Of a stretch of 64,000 nucleotides of DNA, positions 12,610 through 25,110 are shown piece after piece. The position numbers were made by a program, and so were the translations under genes. The notes below the pieces were generated by a model, which saw nothing but the letters and a program-made list of their open reading frames with translations, was not told the DNA's origin and made no database searches. The DNA is from Eulemur rufifrons (taxonomy: Eukaryota > Chordata > Mammalia > Primates > Lemuridae). The stretch covers positions 28,110,738-28,174,737 of the forward strand of contig NC_090996.1 in the NCBI RefSeq assembly GCF_041146395.1. Reading direction: 5' to 3'. Positions within the stretch are counted from its first letter, which is position 1; each line of letters opens with the position of its first letter.

Positions 12610-13010
12610 CCACCCCCTGTAAGGGTTGGCTTGCGTTCCACTAAAAACGATATGTTAAAGCCCTAACCCTAAGTACCTGTGAACATGACCTTATTTGGAA
12701 ATAGGGTCTTTGCAGCTGTGATGAGGTTAATATGAGGTCATTAGGGTGGGCCCTGATCCAATGACTGATGACCTTACAAGAAAAGGAAAATTTGGACACA
12801 CACAGATACAAGAGAGAAGGTCATGCGAGGATGAAATCAGAGATCGGGGCGATGCTTCTGCAAGCCCAGGAATGCCAAGAGTTGGCTGCTATTCACCAGA
12901 AGCTAGCAGAGGCAAGGAATGATTCTGCCCTCTAAGAATGGCTCCGGGGACCCACTGCTGGCAATTTCTGACCCAGAAGCATACCTGAGTCCCATCGTCC
13001 ACGGAAAGGA
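12610..13010 (+). mobile_element. MaLR/MLT1-type LTR, sense
   Basis: AACATGACCTTATTTGGAAA, TAGGGTCTTTGCAGCTGTGA, TTAGGGTGGGCCCTGATCCA and GGGGCGATGCTTCTGCAAGC are landmarks of old MaLR-class LTRs. Confidence 0.7.
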
Positions 13011-13464
13011 TGCGGAATAAACCAGTACAAACATGCATGACCTCCTAGGACTACCACTTCAGAAAACACAATAGGGATACTTCCAAAGAAAAGGGAAGTT
13101 ACTCAACACAGAGAGGAACAGGCAAAATGCTAATAGTGTGCCCCAAACCACCAATGGCCAAATCCCTGGACAATATCAACAGGTATGTTTACAGCACCCG
13201 CTCTGTGAATACATCAGAGTGCAAATTCAGCGTCACTGTTGAGCTGATCTTCTGCTTGTCCCACATAAAGACCCTTACTGATTCGCTCAAAACAAGTTCA
13301 GTTGTCCCTGGCCTAGACAAGCTGGAACCCAGAACTGAAACAAGTTTTCTCTGTATGAATATAGTTTTTGGGATGGCCCTGCCATCTCTAATGGTCTACT
13401 GCAAATGTCCACAGGAAGATCCTAAATGCGTTCACCACAATGAAGACAGTGGCAACAAGAATAA

Positions 13465-13740
13465 TAGGTAATATTTATTGAAGGACTGGTCTTATATGCT
13501 AGGTGCAAGCTAAGCATTTTTACGTTCATTTTTCTCATTCAATCCTCACAAAAAACCCTACAAGGAAGCTATTATTAATATTATGTTTCTTAATAGACAA
13601 GGAATCTGATACACAGAAATTCGATGACTCACCAAGGTCATAAAGCTGGTATGCGGTAGAGCCACGTTTATCCGAGTCTAGGGCTTTAGACCACTGTTTT
13701 CTGCTGTCTTCCCAGAACTGGTCCATCCACCTGTGACAGG
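13465..13740 (+). mobile_element. MIR-like SINE
   Basis: AATATTTATTGAAGGACTGG, CATTCAATCCTCACAAAAAA, CTCACCAAGGTCATAAAGCT follow the MIR order. Confidence 0.7.
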
Positions 13741-14019
13741 TAATGCAAAAGAATAACTGAAATGTCATGTAGACATAAGAAAAGCAAGAACCAGTGCACT
13801 GTGACACAGCCATTTTCATTTAAATGTCATTGCCAAGATCTAGACAAGTCTTTTGTGTTGCTGCTACCTCTAACATCTCAAGGCTGAAAGACCACAGGCA
13901 AGTGGAGACAAAACTAAAACGTATCTTTAGAAACAACATTAAATAACAACGGTGCCAATACTCGTCCAGGAAGTATCAGAAACTACCGTGCAAATTGTCA
14001 TTCCTCAAATTTATGTTTC

Positions 14020-14300
14020 ATTAGAAATTGAATTATGGAGACACTAAGCGTATTGTACAAAAACAAAACTTTCAAATGAATAGATTTGTCTGGTTTGCTA
14101 ATTGGAAATCAGCCAGTCTTTCTGCCAGGCAATTAGCAACAGACTCTAATCGCCTGGCTGGGAATAAAGGGCCATCCTGCCCTCAGTCTGATGTTGCTGC
14201 TGTTATTAGCTTAGGGACATTAGCAGTGTTTAGTAACAGCCACCGAGGATTAGCACCCACCAGCCAGGCTAATCTGACAAAGGCAATTTAAACCCCAAAG
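14020..14300. promoter_or_regulatory. Candidate conserved noncoding element with TAAT-core motifs
   Basis: This unique stretch has a cluster of ATTA/TAAT homeodomain-type cores (GCTAATTGG, CAATTAGC, TTATTAGC, GATTAGC, GCTAATC) within about 200 bases and no repeat signature. An 87-codon ORF overlaps it but has no supporting features. Enhancer function is inference only. Confidence 0.25.
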
Positions 14301-14574
14301 AAACAAGATACAATTATAATTTATAAGGGGTAAAGGCATAAAATGTGTTTCTGAGCACTAAACCGATACTAGCCCTCGCTCTCTGAGCAGTATAAGCAGT
14401 ATTTCTGCTCCATGGGGGCATCTGGCAACGTGAATTGAAAGGCTCTGAAAAATAGATATTCTTTGGTCCAGAAGTTCACATCCAGGAATTTATTTTACAG
14501 AATTAAGGAAGTGTTGAAAGATTTGGTTACAAGAATGTTTGTCATCATGTTGTTTAAAAATAGTGAAAAATGTC

Positions 14575-14740
14575 TTGGGTTGGAATTTCAGCTCTGCCGC
14601 ATGGTAGCTCTGGGTATTTCACTGGTTTGAGCCTAGTCACCTCCCAAGGGGATAATCCCAAACCCACAGAGTAGCTGCGTGGATTAAAAGAGATGTGTAA
14701 GCAAAACGCCCCGCACAGCATCTAGCTCATAAAAGCAGCC
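14575..14740 (+). mobile_element. MIR-like SINE
   Basis: TTTCAGCTCTGCCGCATGGT, CACTGGTTTGAGCCTAGTCA and CACAGCATCTAGCTCATAAA match the MIR order. Confidence 0.55.
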
Positions 14741-15029
14741 CCCTGAACGGGCGCTATTCACGGGACTAAAGTCTGGGTGTCTTGGTAAACACCTGGAGTC
14801 AGTTGTTGGTCCCGCCGAGTGTAGGTAAGCAGGCCGGAAGAGCAAGGGTATCTCCGGGTTAGTCCCACACTGCTGGTCCCCAAGCACCTCCCTTCATGGC
14901 TTCCTCGTGGTCTGCTCACACTGTCCAGTGTGGTCATCTGGCCGATGGGCTGTTCCAGCTCTTGCTCCTCCCCGAGAACCCACAGATGGATCTTTCATTC
15001 ATTTCGCCCATTACTCACTACATGCTTTC

Positions 15030-15130
15030 GTTTGTTTCCTGGGGCTGCCCTAACAAATTACCACCAACTGGGTGGCTGAAAACAACAGAAGTTTATTCTC
15101 TCATAGCTCTGCAGGCCACCACACTGCCTC
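15030..15130 (-). mobile_element. MaLR/MLT1-type LTR fragment, antisense
   Basis: TTTCCTGGGGCTGCCCTAAC, ACTGGGTGGCTGAAAACAAC and GAAGTTTATTCTCTCATAGC are the antisense 3' end of MLT1-class LTRs. Confidence 0.65.
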
Positions 15131-16129
15131 CGACCAGAGAGGTGGCTGGAGCCGGGGGCTGCAGGGCCTTCCTGGGCACGATGAAGATGTTGGCCTTTAT
15201 CCCGTGAGATGGGAGATCATCTCCTACAGCATTTTCAGCAGAGGAATGGCCAAAGATGACTGCACTGCTGTGCAGGGAACAGGTGACAGGCTCCAAGGCA
15301 GAGGCGGGGAGCTTAGCCAGGCCACCACACTGACGTGCTGTGCTGCAGGATTTGACTTTCCGGCTTTACGGCATTTTATTCCGCAAACCTCCCTTCTCCC
15401 GGCCTCACTCTCTTCTTGACTTTCTTGCTATTCCTAGAATGAGCCTAAACCAGTGTCTTTGCAGGATGTGAGCCTGTATTTCTCACAAGCCTGCCAGTAG
15501 ATCTGGTAGTATTAAAACCCGAGAACCACTGCCCTGGGGTCTGCTGAGAACAAAGTCCCCCAGCATCAGAGAGGGCAGGCTCTGTTCCTGCAGTGACTCC
15601 ACAAAGAAGAGGATTAACCGTGTTGCATAATTCACAGGGCTCATCCCTCACTGCCTTCCAACCTCCACCCTCCATCACCATCCTAGACCCTGTGCTGGGT
15701 CCCAGTTGGCTGCTGCCGGGTAATTAAGTTGTTTTAAATAAATAAAATCTTATTCTGCTCCAAGAATGATGGCCATTTCACTTCCCCAAAGTCTAGTAAG
15801 TGAATTATGCATAGTTCAATTACACAGACTTCAAATTGACCATCCTTCTGTCTGCTGGGATGTTCCTCTGTGTTCCCTGGTTTATTTTTAATCCAGCTGA
15901 TCAGAGAAAAGCTTAATCGTTAAAGCTTTGGAAGACGTTCTTTACAAGGGCTGGCTTGTGCCGTTTCTGCTTGAGTCCCTGTGCCAGAAACCGCCCCTTC
16001 CCCATGTTACGATTATGCGCGAGCGAGGATGGGGAGAGAGAGCTTTGCAGCCTGACCCCTCTGAACCGTTCTGTTTGCTCCTTTTGACAGTGGAGTGAAC
16101 ACATGCAGACCTTCAGGGCTTTTGTGATG
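15131..16129. other. Unique sequence without recognised gene
   Basis: 15700-16110 is AT-rich and then GC-rich with no repeat hallmarks. Several ORFs at 15072-15681 are unsupported. Confidence 0.3.
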
Positions 16130-16325
16130 TTAAAGATAAATACATTTTAAAGTAACATTCAAGATAATAACCATAAGATCTAGCAATTTCACTTCTAAAT
16201 GTATACCCCAAAGAACTGAAAGCGAGGACTGCACATTCGCCATAGCAGCATTATTCACAATGGCCACAAGGTGGAAATAACCCAAGTGTCCCTCAACAGA
16301 TGAAGGGATAAACGACGCATGGGAT
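16130..16325 (+). mobile_element. L1M, sense, 5' part of a split copy
   Basis: L1 ORF2 3' text (CATAGCAGCATTATTCACAA, AACCCAAGTGTCCCTCAACA) breaks off near 16325 and resumes at 17379. Confidence 0.8.
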
Positions 16326-16593
16326 TGTGAACTAAAATAAAATCTCAAGGCTCACCCCGCACCGGCTGACTGAATGGACCCCCTCTTGGCCAAAGGAATA
16401 TCCTAAAACTAGATTGCCTGCCAGGAGGAGGGAGGTCAGACATGCCTCATCATGCCCCCCTCCCTTCTTGGGGACATCCTTTGTAACCCATTAACAGGCC
16501 TAAAGACAAACCTGCAGGTCCTAAATTTACACAGATATATGTCTATGGCTTATCTCTGATAAACAGCTCCTTATGTTAAAACATTCCAAGCCT

Positions 16594-16742
16594 AGGCCAG
16601 GCCAGCCGTGGTAGCTCACGCCTGTAATCTTCGCTCTCTGGGAGGCCAAGGTAGGAGGCAGGCGGATCCTTTGAGCTCAGGAGTTCGAGACCAGCCTGAG
16701 CAAGAGCAAGACCCTGTCTTTAAAAAAACAAACAACAACAAA
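16594..16742 (+). mobile_element. Alu left monomer inserted in the LTR
   Basis: Only the left arm is present, with an A-rich tail. CATTCCAAGCCT occurs on both sides as the target-site duplication. Confidence 0.85.
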
Positions 16743-17047
16743 AAAAACCATTCCAAGCCTTCAGATAAAGCTTCATGTCTTAAACCAATTACAAGTCAAA
16801 GAATCTTTAAACTCACCTGTAAGCACCCCCCTTCGAAATGGCCCACATTTTCGGGCCAAACCAATGTATGCCTCCCACGTATTGATGTATGACTTTACCT
16901 GTAACCCCTGTCTCCCTGAAATGTATAAAACCAAACTGTAACCCCTGTCTCCCTGAAATGTATAAAACCAAACCCTAACCCAGCCACCGGGAGTCCACTT
17001 GCTCAAGGCTTCTTGGGCTTGGCTGTGAGTCATGATCCTCAAATTTA

Positions 17048-17340
<293 letters not shown>

Positions 17341-17378
17341 TAAAATTATTTTACAGAGTTTGGCTTTTTTCCATTGAC

Positions 17379-17800
17379 AGTATATATACATACAATGGAA
17401 CATAATTGAGCCTTACAAAGGAATGAGATTCTGACATATGCTACAATGTGCATGAACCATGGGTACTTTATGCTAAGTGAAATAAGCTGGTCAGAAAATG
17501 ACAAATATTGTATGATTCCACTTATATGAGTTACCTAGAATAGTTGAATTCATAGACACAGAAAGTAAAATAAAGATACCCAGGGGGTGGAGGAGGGGGA
17601 AATAGGGAGTTAGTGTTTAGTGGGTACAGAGTTTCTTTTAGGGAAGATGAAAGAGTTCTGCAGATGGACAGTGGCACTGGTTGCAGAAGAATGTGAATGT
17701 TCTTAATGCTACCGAACTGTCCGTTTAAAAATGGTAAATTTTGTTAGATATATTTTAACACAATTTTTTAAAAGTAAAAAAATTAAACATAATAATAAAG
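17379..17800 (+). mobile_element. L1M, sense, 3' part of the split copy
   Basis: GTATATATACATACAATGGA continues the L1 interrupted at 16325 and runs to a degenerate 3' tail. Confidence 0.8.
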
Positions 17801-17892
17801 ATAGTAGTTTGTTAATAAATTATAATTATAATTGCTATTATTACATATTTGTATAATATATACATTATTTAACAGGCTAGCTATGCATCTTT

Positions 17893-18228
17893 TTTCTTTT
17901 TTTTTTCCTGAGACACAGTCTCATTCTGTTGCCCGGGCCGAGGTGTCAGCTTAGCTCACAGCAACCTCAAACTCCTGGGCTCAAACGATCCTCCTGCCTC
18001 AGCCTTCCGAGTAGCTGGGACTACAGGCATGTGCCACCATGTCTGGCAAATTTTTGCTATATATTTTTTAGTTGTCCAGCTAATTTTCTTTCTATTTTTA
18101 GTAGAGATGGGGTGGGGGGGGGGTTTCACTCTTGCTTAGGCTGGTCTCGAACTCCTGAGCTCAAAGGATCCGCCCACCTCAGCCTCCCAGAGTGCTAGGA
18201 TTACAGGCGTGAGCCACCGCACCCAGCC
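17893..18228 (-). mobile_element. Lemur-type Alu, antisense
   Basis: Full element with linker and an internal G-run (18112-18122). It is flanked by CTAGCTATGCATCTT and CTAGCCATGCATCTT (one mismatch). Confidence 0.93.
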
Positions 18229-18243
18229 TCTAGCCATGCATCT

Positions 18244-18790
18244 TGGAACCACTGAACCTAGTTAGGGTTTCCTCTGGGCACCCATAATGCACCTTCTCCA
18301 ACAAGGGGTCTGTAAAAATGTGCAGGGACCTGGAACAAAAGGTGCTTTTAGGTGTCAAACACAACAAGCAATATGTTAATACCTCAGGAATAATAGATAA
18401 GGAAAACCCCCATCTATTAGTTGGCACAGCAGCCACCTGAGACCCCCCCCTCACGGAACACCCGCATCAGCATAACACTAACCTATCAACTGGCCCATCA
18501 ACTAATCTATTACCTGGCGCATCAGCATAACACTAAACCTATTACCTGGTGCAGCAACTGACACATAACTAACTAACCTATTACCTGGTGGGCATTAGTC
18601 ACCTGAGACCCCACCCCTCGGGCCACCCCAACTTAATAAAAGTGGGAAAAATTGGGTAGATGGGGCTCAGAATTTGGTGGCGAGACCCCTCTGAGCCCGC
18701 CAGCGAACAAACCTTGATTCTCCGACTCTCTGTGTGCCACTCGGTTTGTCCTTGGGACCACCCGCTGCAACACTTGCTGTAACATAATCA
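18244..18790 (+). mobile_element. Retroviral solo LTR, sense
   Basis: A TATA-like AATAAAAGTGGG at 18636 is followed by GGTGGCGAGACCCCTCTGAG and CTCTGTGTGCCACTCGGTTT, a U3-R-U5 order typical of gamma-type ERV LTRs. The U3 part contains imperfect direct repeats. The 5' edge is uncertain and no internal genes are present. Confidence 0.6.
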
Positions 18791-19759
18791 GCCCTGATTT
18801 CTGCAGAATGAATCAACTTTTCATCTGAGTCAAATGATTATTATCAGGCTTTCTCTGTGCTCCCTAGTTATGGGTCTTTTACAAGCACAAAGTGGATATA
18901 ATGAGAAAAGCACTAGTAATGAGACAGCTATTTCCAATGGAAATCAAAAAGCCAATTCAACCTGGGACTGCTGCTATGTACACACCTTCTAAGGGCTGAG
19001 CGCGGCTAATAAAGGGAGCAGACCTGGGCCACCTGGTCTAGGAAGTTGGCGGTTTTTAGCGTGGTCTTGGTAGCTTCATTCTACTTCTGGTGGTAAACCC
19101 GTTCACAGGGAAACCCAGAGGGTGAGTGATTGTTGACACCTCCCGGATTTTAGCCACAGAAGGCACAATGATTTTATTGGCTAAGATCCCTTCCTCCAGA
19201 TGGATGAATTTGGAAAATGAGGCAATGCAAAGTGATGTAAAAAGACTGACTCACGGAAGCCTCTCTGACTCCTGGGGAAACCAGAACAACTGGTTTTCTC
19301 AGCAGTTCATTGAAAAGGGTTTAACCCACAGCAGCTGGCAAGGAAGCCAACAGCAGCACATTAACTGGTTGATTGACTCTCCTTAAGACAGAGCTCTCCT
19401 TGGGCTCAGTGTCATTTTAATCGTGTTGTCATTACCAAGTTTTAACAGTATCATCATCATCATCTGCCATCAGTTCGGCCTTTCCTTACCTTTTTTTTTT
19501 TAATCTTGCATCAGTTGTCATGTTCAAACCCTGCATTCTCTACTATCGAGTAACAGTCATACAGAACCAAATTCAGGCCCTATTTCTCTCCAGCGAAATC
19601 CCCATCCTGCCTCTGATCTAGCTGTCAAAACCATTCATTTTCAACCCCCTGCCTTTTAACAATTCAAATGAACTCCATAAGATCTCTGCGCCCCTTCTCA
19701 ACTGGAAGTAGCTACAGAAGAAGGACCTCCACCCATTTTCCCTGTTTCTAAGTTCAATT
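18791..19759. other. Unique sequence, possible regulatory DNA
   Basis: No repeat signature. 18960-19390 has balanced composition, an ATGCAAAGTGATG stretch and an ORF (19126-19386) without supporting features. Confidence 0.3.
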
Positions 19760-19893
19760 TGTTTTTTATTTTTTATTTTTTTTAGAGATGGGGGTCTTGC
19801 TCAGACTGGTCTCAAATTCCTGACCTCAAGGGATCCTCCAGCCTCCGCCTCCCAGAGTGCTAGGATTATAGGCGTGAGCCACCCAGCCAGCCC
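19760..19893 (-). mobile_element. Alu left-arm fragment, antisense
   Basis: TTAGAGATGGGGGTCTTGCT to GTGAGCCACCCAGCC, 5' arm only. Confidence 0.85.
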
Positions 19894-20199
19894 TGAGTTC
19901 AGTTTAAATAGAGATTTAATTTTAACAACAGAAAGGGCAGAATGTAAGGACGGCCTTGTTGAGATAAAAAGAAAAGATATAATCCTGTCATTTTCTAATA
20001 ACAGCTAAAAATCAGTCTTGAGCTCTTCCTACGCTTGGCAGTTTCTCTCCCAAACAAGCAGGCACCCTGCTGGGACTCTGTTTTTTTGTTTTTTGGGTTT
20101 TTTTTAATTTTTTTACAATCACCGGAAAAGAGAGAAAGAAAGGAAATGAAAACCTTTCCCTTTACATTCACCAGCTCACAGCTTTTAGAATTTGTTTCT

Positions 20200-20640
20200 A
20201 CAGCCTAAAGGTGTTCCCGAGGAGCTCCTGAACCAGACAGCAGGGCCCAGACGCCAGGTCATGGTCTCCCGCCCAAAACCCTTTCTCAGGGGCAAAATCC
20301 CAGCCTGACTACATCTTAGAGATAACCAAGTCTCCAAGAACAGAAGAAACGAGAAAGACAGACAACTGGACCTCTCACTACTGCCTGCTGATTACTCCAC
20401 AGCAATCACTGTTTTTGTCTTTGCCCCCATAAAAGCAGCAAGCCACTTGGTTTTGCTGCTGGCATCTCCATTCCCCTTCTTTGGGATGCCACGCTGTTTC
20501 CCTGCCCTCTAACCCCCCTTTCTCTCTCTCTCTCTCTCTCTCTCTCCTAAAAGAGTAAGATAAATTTTAACTTACGTATATCTTAATTTCTGCGTGAGAA
20601 ATCTTTCTCCACCCATGCCGTGAATACCTCCTAGGCTTTT
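20200..20640 (+). mobile_element. LTR-like block with CT microsatellite
   Basis: CCCCATAAAAGCAGCAAGCC, TTCTTTGGGATGCCACGCTG and TGCGTGAGAAATCTTTCTCC have LTR promoter/R-U5 character. The (CT)n run at 20519-20548 may derive from a pyrimidine tract of the element. Family uncertain. Confidence 0.5.
20519..20548 (+). repeat. (CT)n microsatellite
   Basis: Pyrimidine dinucleotide run of about 13 units. Confidence 0.95.
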
Positions 20641-21110
20641 CCACCCTAAGAAGCCAAATTTTAGTCAGGCTTCTGAATCTTCTGCTAGGCCCATCTGCGC
20701 ACTTCCTTGTAAAATCCAGTTTTAGCAAAGAACCCTGTAAGTCAGTTTAGCAAGAACCACCCCCCACCCGCATCCTGGGTATCTGGTCATCCTCCACATC
20801 TGATCAGGTTCCTCATCCTCCACCATCTCTCCAGTGATGTCTGGTCACTCTGGCCTGTCTTCAGCAAGAATCCTGCTAGGTGGGTGTAGCCAGAACCCCC
20901 CTCACCCCTGATGTTTCCTCTTAGTGGTTTCCATCCGCTGACCCCCTCCCTGCTCCTTGCGTATACATTCCCCATGCTGTGTTTGGAGTTGAGCCCACTC
21001 TCTCCCCACCACAAGCCTTGCTGTAGTGGTCCCTGTACCTATTGCAATGGTCCTGAATAAGTCTTCCTTACTGTGTGTTAATTTGAGTCATTTTTAGACA
21101 CCTATTTAGG
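20641..21110 (+). mobile_element. Second LTR-like block
   Basis: TTTGGAGTTGAGCCCACTCT, CTTGCTGTAGTGGTCCCTGT and CTGAATAAGTCTTCCTTACT resemble the R-U5 end of an ERV LTR. Family uncertain. Confidence 0.55.
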
Positions 21111-21112
21111 CA

Positions 21113-21423
21113 CCTTTTTTTTTTTTGTTTGTTTTGGGAGAGAGAGTCTCACTGGGCTGCCCCGGGTAGAGTGCTGTGGCATCATCACAGCTCACTGCAG
21201 CCTCAAATTCCTGGCCTCAAGCGATCCTCCTGCCTCAGCCTCCCAAGTAGCTGAGACTACAGGCACACCACCATGCACAGCTAATTTTTCTACTTTTTTT
21301 GTAGAATAGAGACCAGGTCTCCCTCTTACTCAGGCTGGACTCGAACTCCTGGCCTCAAGCAATTCTCCCATCTCAGCCTCCCAAAGTGCAAAGATTACAG
21401 GCGTGAGCCACTTGCGCCCAGCC
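21113..21423 (-). mobile_element. Alu, antisense
   Basis: T-run, GAGAGAGAGTCTCACTGGGC, two arms, ending GTGAGCCACTTGCGCCCAGC. Confidence 0.9.
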
Positions 21424-21475
21424 TATTTATGTATTTTGTGACTTATCGAGGGCCCTTTTTTCCTCCTCTTTTTCT

Positions 21476-21866
<391 letters not shown>

Positions 21867-21884
21867 TGATCTAGACTTAAAACA

Positions 21885-22000
21885 AACATGATGACATTTG
21901 GCAATGGTTACAGAGCTGTGAAGATATTCACAACCATTGAGTTATACACCTAAAATGGGTCAGACGGCATGTGAATTATAAGCCCATATATCTCCATGAA
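21885..22000 (+). mobile_element. L1M 3' tail, sense
   Basis: TTGAGTTATACACCTAAAAT and GGCATGTGAATTATAAGCCC match the old L1 3' end. Confidence 0.6.
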
Positions 22001-22349
22001 ACTGTTAGAAACAAACCACATGAAACAAGAAAGTCAAGGCAAAGTGTAGACTCAGTCTATTGACCACAGTATTTGTTGCCAGTTCTGACAGAATGTTTGC
22101 TAGGTTAGAAATTAAGCAACAAATATAGTATTCCTTTTTTTACTCTTCTCCCAAACATAGAATTCTCTGTCGGTTTCAGTTATCTGCATGGACTCCGTTC
22201 CAAATTTCTGTGAATAATTAAAAGTTGGCCGTGTACAGCAAGAACAAAAACCGAACTGAGGACTCAGTAGTCTCACTTCTGAGTACTGTTGAACATTGGA
22301 ATTGATTTTCCAACATCCATTGTTGACTTTGGATAGATAATTTGTCTCT

Positions 22350-22540
22350 AAGCCAATGGTTCTTGAATTTGGCCTCACACAGTGTCATTTATTTAAATGT
22401 ATTTCAAATATGCCAATATATCAATACCCGGGTCCCATCCAAGGCCAATTAAAACATAATCTTAGGATTGGTTGTATTTAAAGTTCCCCCAGGTGATTGT
22501 AATGTGCAGCCAACGGTGCAAACCATTGGTTTAAGAGAGC
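22350..22540 (+). mobile_element. Old DNA-transposon-like (MER-type) remnant
   Basis: AATGGTTCTTGAATTTGGCC and CCCCAGGTGATTGTAATGTG, then AACCATTGG, resemble hAT-type MER elements. Family not assigned. Confidence 0.4.
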
Positions 22541-22549
22541 CTCTTTCCA

Positions 22550-23300
22550 CACTTATTAGGCTGGCTATGATAAAAAACAAAAGACAAAAAACCAAAAGCA
22601 GCAAATAACAAGTGCTGGTAAGGATGTGGAGAAATTGGAACCCTGGTGCCTTTCTAGTGGGAACGTAAAATGGTACTGCCACTGTGGAAAACAGTATAGT
22701 GGCTCCTAAAGAAAATTAAACATGGAATTATCATATGATCCAGCAATTCCACTTCTACATATACACTTAAAGAACTGCAAGCAGGGACTCGAATAGACAT
22801 TGGTACACTTAGGTTCATAGCAGCTTTACTTACAATAGCCAAAAGGTAGAGGCAACCCAAGTGTCCATCGATAGATGAATGGATAAACAACACGTAATAT
22901 ATACAGACAATGGGATATTTTCCAGCCTTAGAAAGGAAGCTCTTGACACATGCTACAATATATCCATAACCTTGAGGACATTATGCTCAGTGAAATAAGC
23001 CAGTCACAAAAGGAAAAATACTGTATGATCCTGCTTATGTGAGATACCTAGAGTAGTCAAATTCATAGAGACAGAAAGTAGAGTGGTGGTGGCCAGGAGG
23101 ATCAGGGGAGGGGAGAATGAGGAGCTACTATGTAAAGGGGACAGAGTTTCAGTTGGGGAAGATGGAAAAGTTCTGGAGATGGATGGTGGTGATGGTTGCA
23201 GAACAGTGTGGATGGACTTAATGCCACTAAATTCTGCAGTTAAAAATGGTTAAAATGGCAAATTTTATGTTATGTATATTTTATCATAATAAAAGAAACA
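22550..23300 (+). mobile_element. L1M ORF2 3' end and 3' UTR, sense
   Basis: GGATGTGGAGAAATTGGAAC, ATGATCCAGCAATTCCACTT, CCATCGATAGATGAATGGAT and the 3' tail motif GATGGTGATGGTTGCAGAAC. Confidence 0.88.
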
Positions 23301-23614
23301 GAGAGATTCCCTTTCCAAGAATGGGTATGTGACCCAATTCAGACCAGTGACAGAAGAGGAGAAACTTTCGGAGGGCTTCTGAAAAAAATGTCGTCCTTCC
23401 TAGAAGAGAACTGTAGAATGAGATGCTTTCGATTATTTCTCTAGTCCTGGTACTTGACATCTGGAACTGTGCAGCCGTCTTGGGACCAGCCTGAGGATGA
23501 AGCCAATATCCAGGACAGAGACAAAAAGACGTCGGTCCTCCATGATGTCACTAAGCTAGTGAACCAATGGACTATGGAATCAGTCCTATCCTGGGATTTA
23601 TAGTGATATAAGAC

Positions 23615-23806
23615 CTTCCTCCCTCGCTTCCTTCCTTCCTTCCTTTTCATTGGAGACAGGGTCTCACTATGTTACTCAGGCTGGAGTGCAGTGGCTATTC
23701 ACAGGTGTGATCATAGCACACTACAGCCTGGAACTCCTGGGCTCAAGTGATCCTCCAGCGTCAGGCTGGCGAGTAGCTGAGACTGCAGATGCATGTCACT
23801 GCACCT
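23615..23806 (-). mobile_element. Alu monomer, antisense, next to (TTCC)n
   Basis: A (TTCC)n run at about 23621-23645 precedes GGAGACAGGGTCTCACTATG. The body includes GTGCAGTGGCTATTCACAGG, an old free-monomer form. Confidence 0.8.
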
Positions 23807-24691
23807 GATTGAAGATAGTACAATTCTTATGGTTGGATCCAGTTTGAATTCAAATTTCTGTAACTTGCTTCAGAAAGGATCCTGACACTTTTTAAAGTTT
23901 ATTAAGCACCTTTTATACTCCAGGCATTATACTAGGGCAGTGGGAATATAAAGAAGATTTTTGAAAGACTCTGCCCTCAAGTTGCTCAGTTTTAGCACAA
24001 CGCTAATTAACAAGAAAGATTTTTTTACTTTCCTGCTGGAGCTGTGCCTGGCAGGTCAAAGCTTTTGAAAACCAACAGAGTGGATTTTTTCCTTAATATC
24101 CATAATTATCCTATTCAGAGACAAGGAAGTTAATGGTATCAACTGCTTTTCTAAGCAGCAGTCTTAGCAGTTTCTGCCTCTGTCCCTAGAAAAAGCACCA
24201 GGCACAAAGAAACTCCACTAATTCAATTAGATGCGAAGAACTAACCTATCAAAGTGTGATCATCTGATGCCCTAGGAGTGAAACAGAGAAGAGTGACATC
24301 GAAAGACAAAATGGTTGGGTAAGGACCCTGTGGTTCACTATTTGAGACAGCTGGTTGTGTTGACATTTTCTTAGAACTGGTTTGGGAGTACAAATCTTGA
24401 ATGAGAAGGCATTTTATTTCAAATACATTGTATTATCTTCTAAAAAACATAAGATGACAATGCTTATTTCATTCAATAGCAATGTAGCTCTCTTATATAT
24501 GGCAGAAGTTTTTTTTTTTTTTTTTAGGCTGATCAAAATGAAGGAGTGGGAGTGGAGAAGAAACAGAAGAATCTGCTATAACTGGTTGTGATCAATTAGT
24601 TGTGAACACCACTGCACTCAGACCAATGGGCAGAAGTTGTTATAAGTAAATCTGGGGCAATCACTTAATACCAACTTTAAAATGGACATTC

Positions 24692-24982
24692 TTTTTTTTT
24701 TTTTCTTTTTAGAGACAGGGTCTCACTCTGCTGCCCAGGCTGGAGTGCAGTGGCATGATGTTTGCTCACTGCAACCTTCAACTCCTGGGCTCAAGTGATC
24801 CTTTTGCCTCAGCCGCTCTAATACCTGTGACTACAGGCACATGCCACTGTGCCCGGATAATTTTAGAGATTGGGTCTTGATATGTTGACCAGGCTGGTCT
24901 CAAACTTCTGGCCTCCAGTGATCCTCCCACCGTGACCTCCCAAAGCACTGGGATTACAGGTGTGAGCCACCGAACCCAACCA
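24692..24982 (-). mobile_element. Alu, antisense, old J-type
   Basis: Both arms present, no lemur linker. AAATGGACATTCTT and AAATTGGACATTCTT flank it. Confidence 0.9.
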
Positions 24983-25079
24983 AATTGGACATTCTTAAGA
25001 AGGATTCAATTGGGTCTTCTATATTAATAGGCTGTAACCAGAACTTTATGTTAAGCAGAGGCACACATCATCTAATGTT

Positions 25080-25110
25080 AAAAAAACAAACAAACAAACA
25101 AACAAAAAAC
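25080..25110 (+). repeat. (AAAC)n simple repeat
   Basis: Run of AAAC units in an A-rich stretch. Confidence 0.9.

Noticed and set aside
12394..12666. Overlapping ORFs with Cys-Val repeats
   Set aside because: They are translations of the (TG)n microsatellite in several frames.
12655..12672. CCCTAACCCTAA telomere-like sequence
   Set aside because: Only two units occur, inside the MaLR LTR; the similar CCCTAACCC near 16973 is also within an LTR. Not an interstitial telomere.
18464..18600. Spaced short repeats reminiscent of a CRISPR array
   Set aside because: This is a eukaryotic genome, the units are imperfect and unevenly spaced, and they lie in the U3 part of an LTR.
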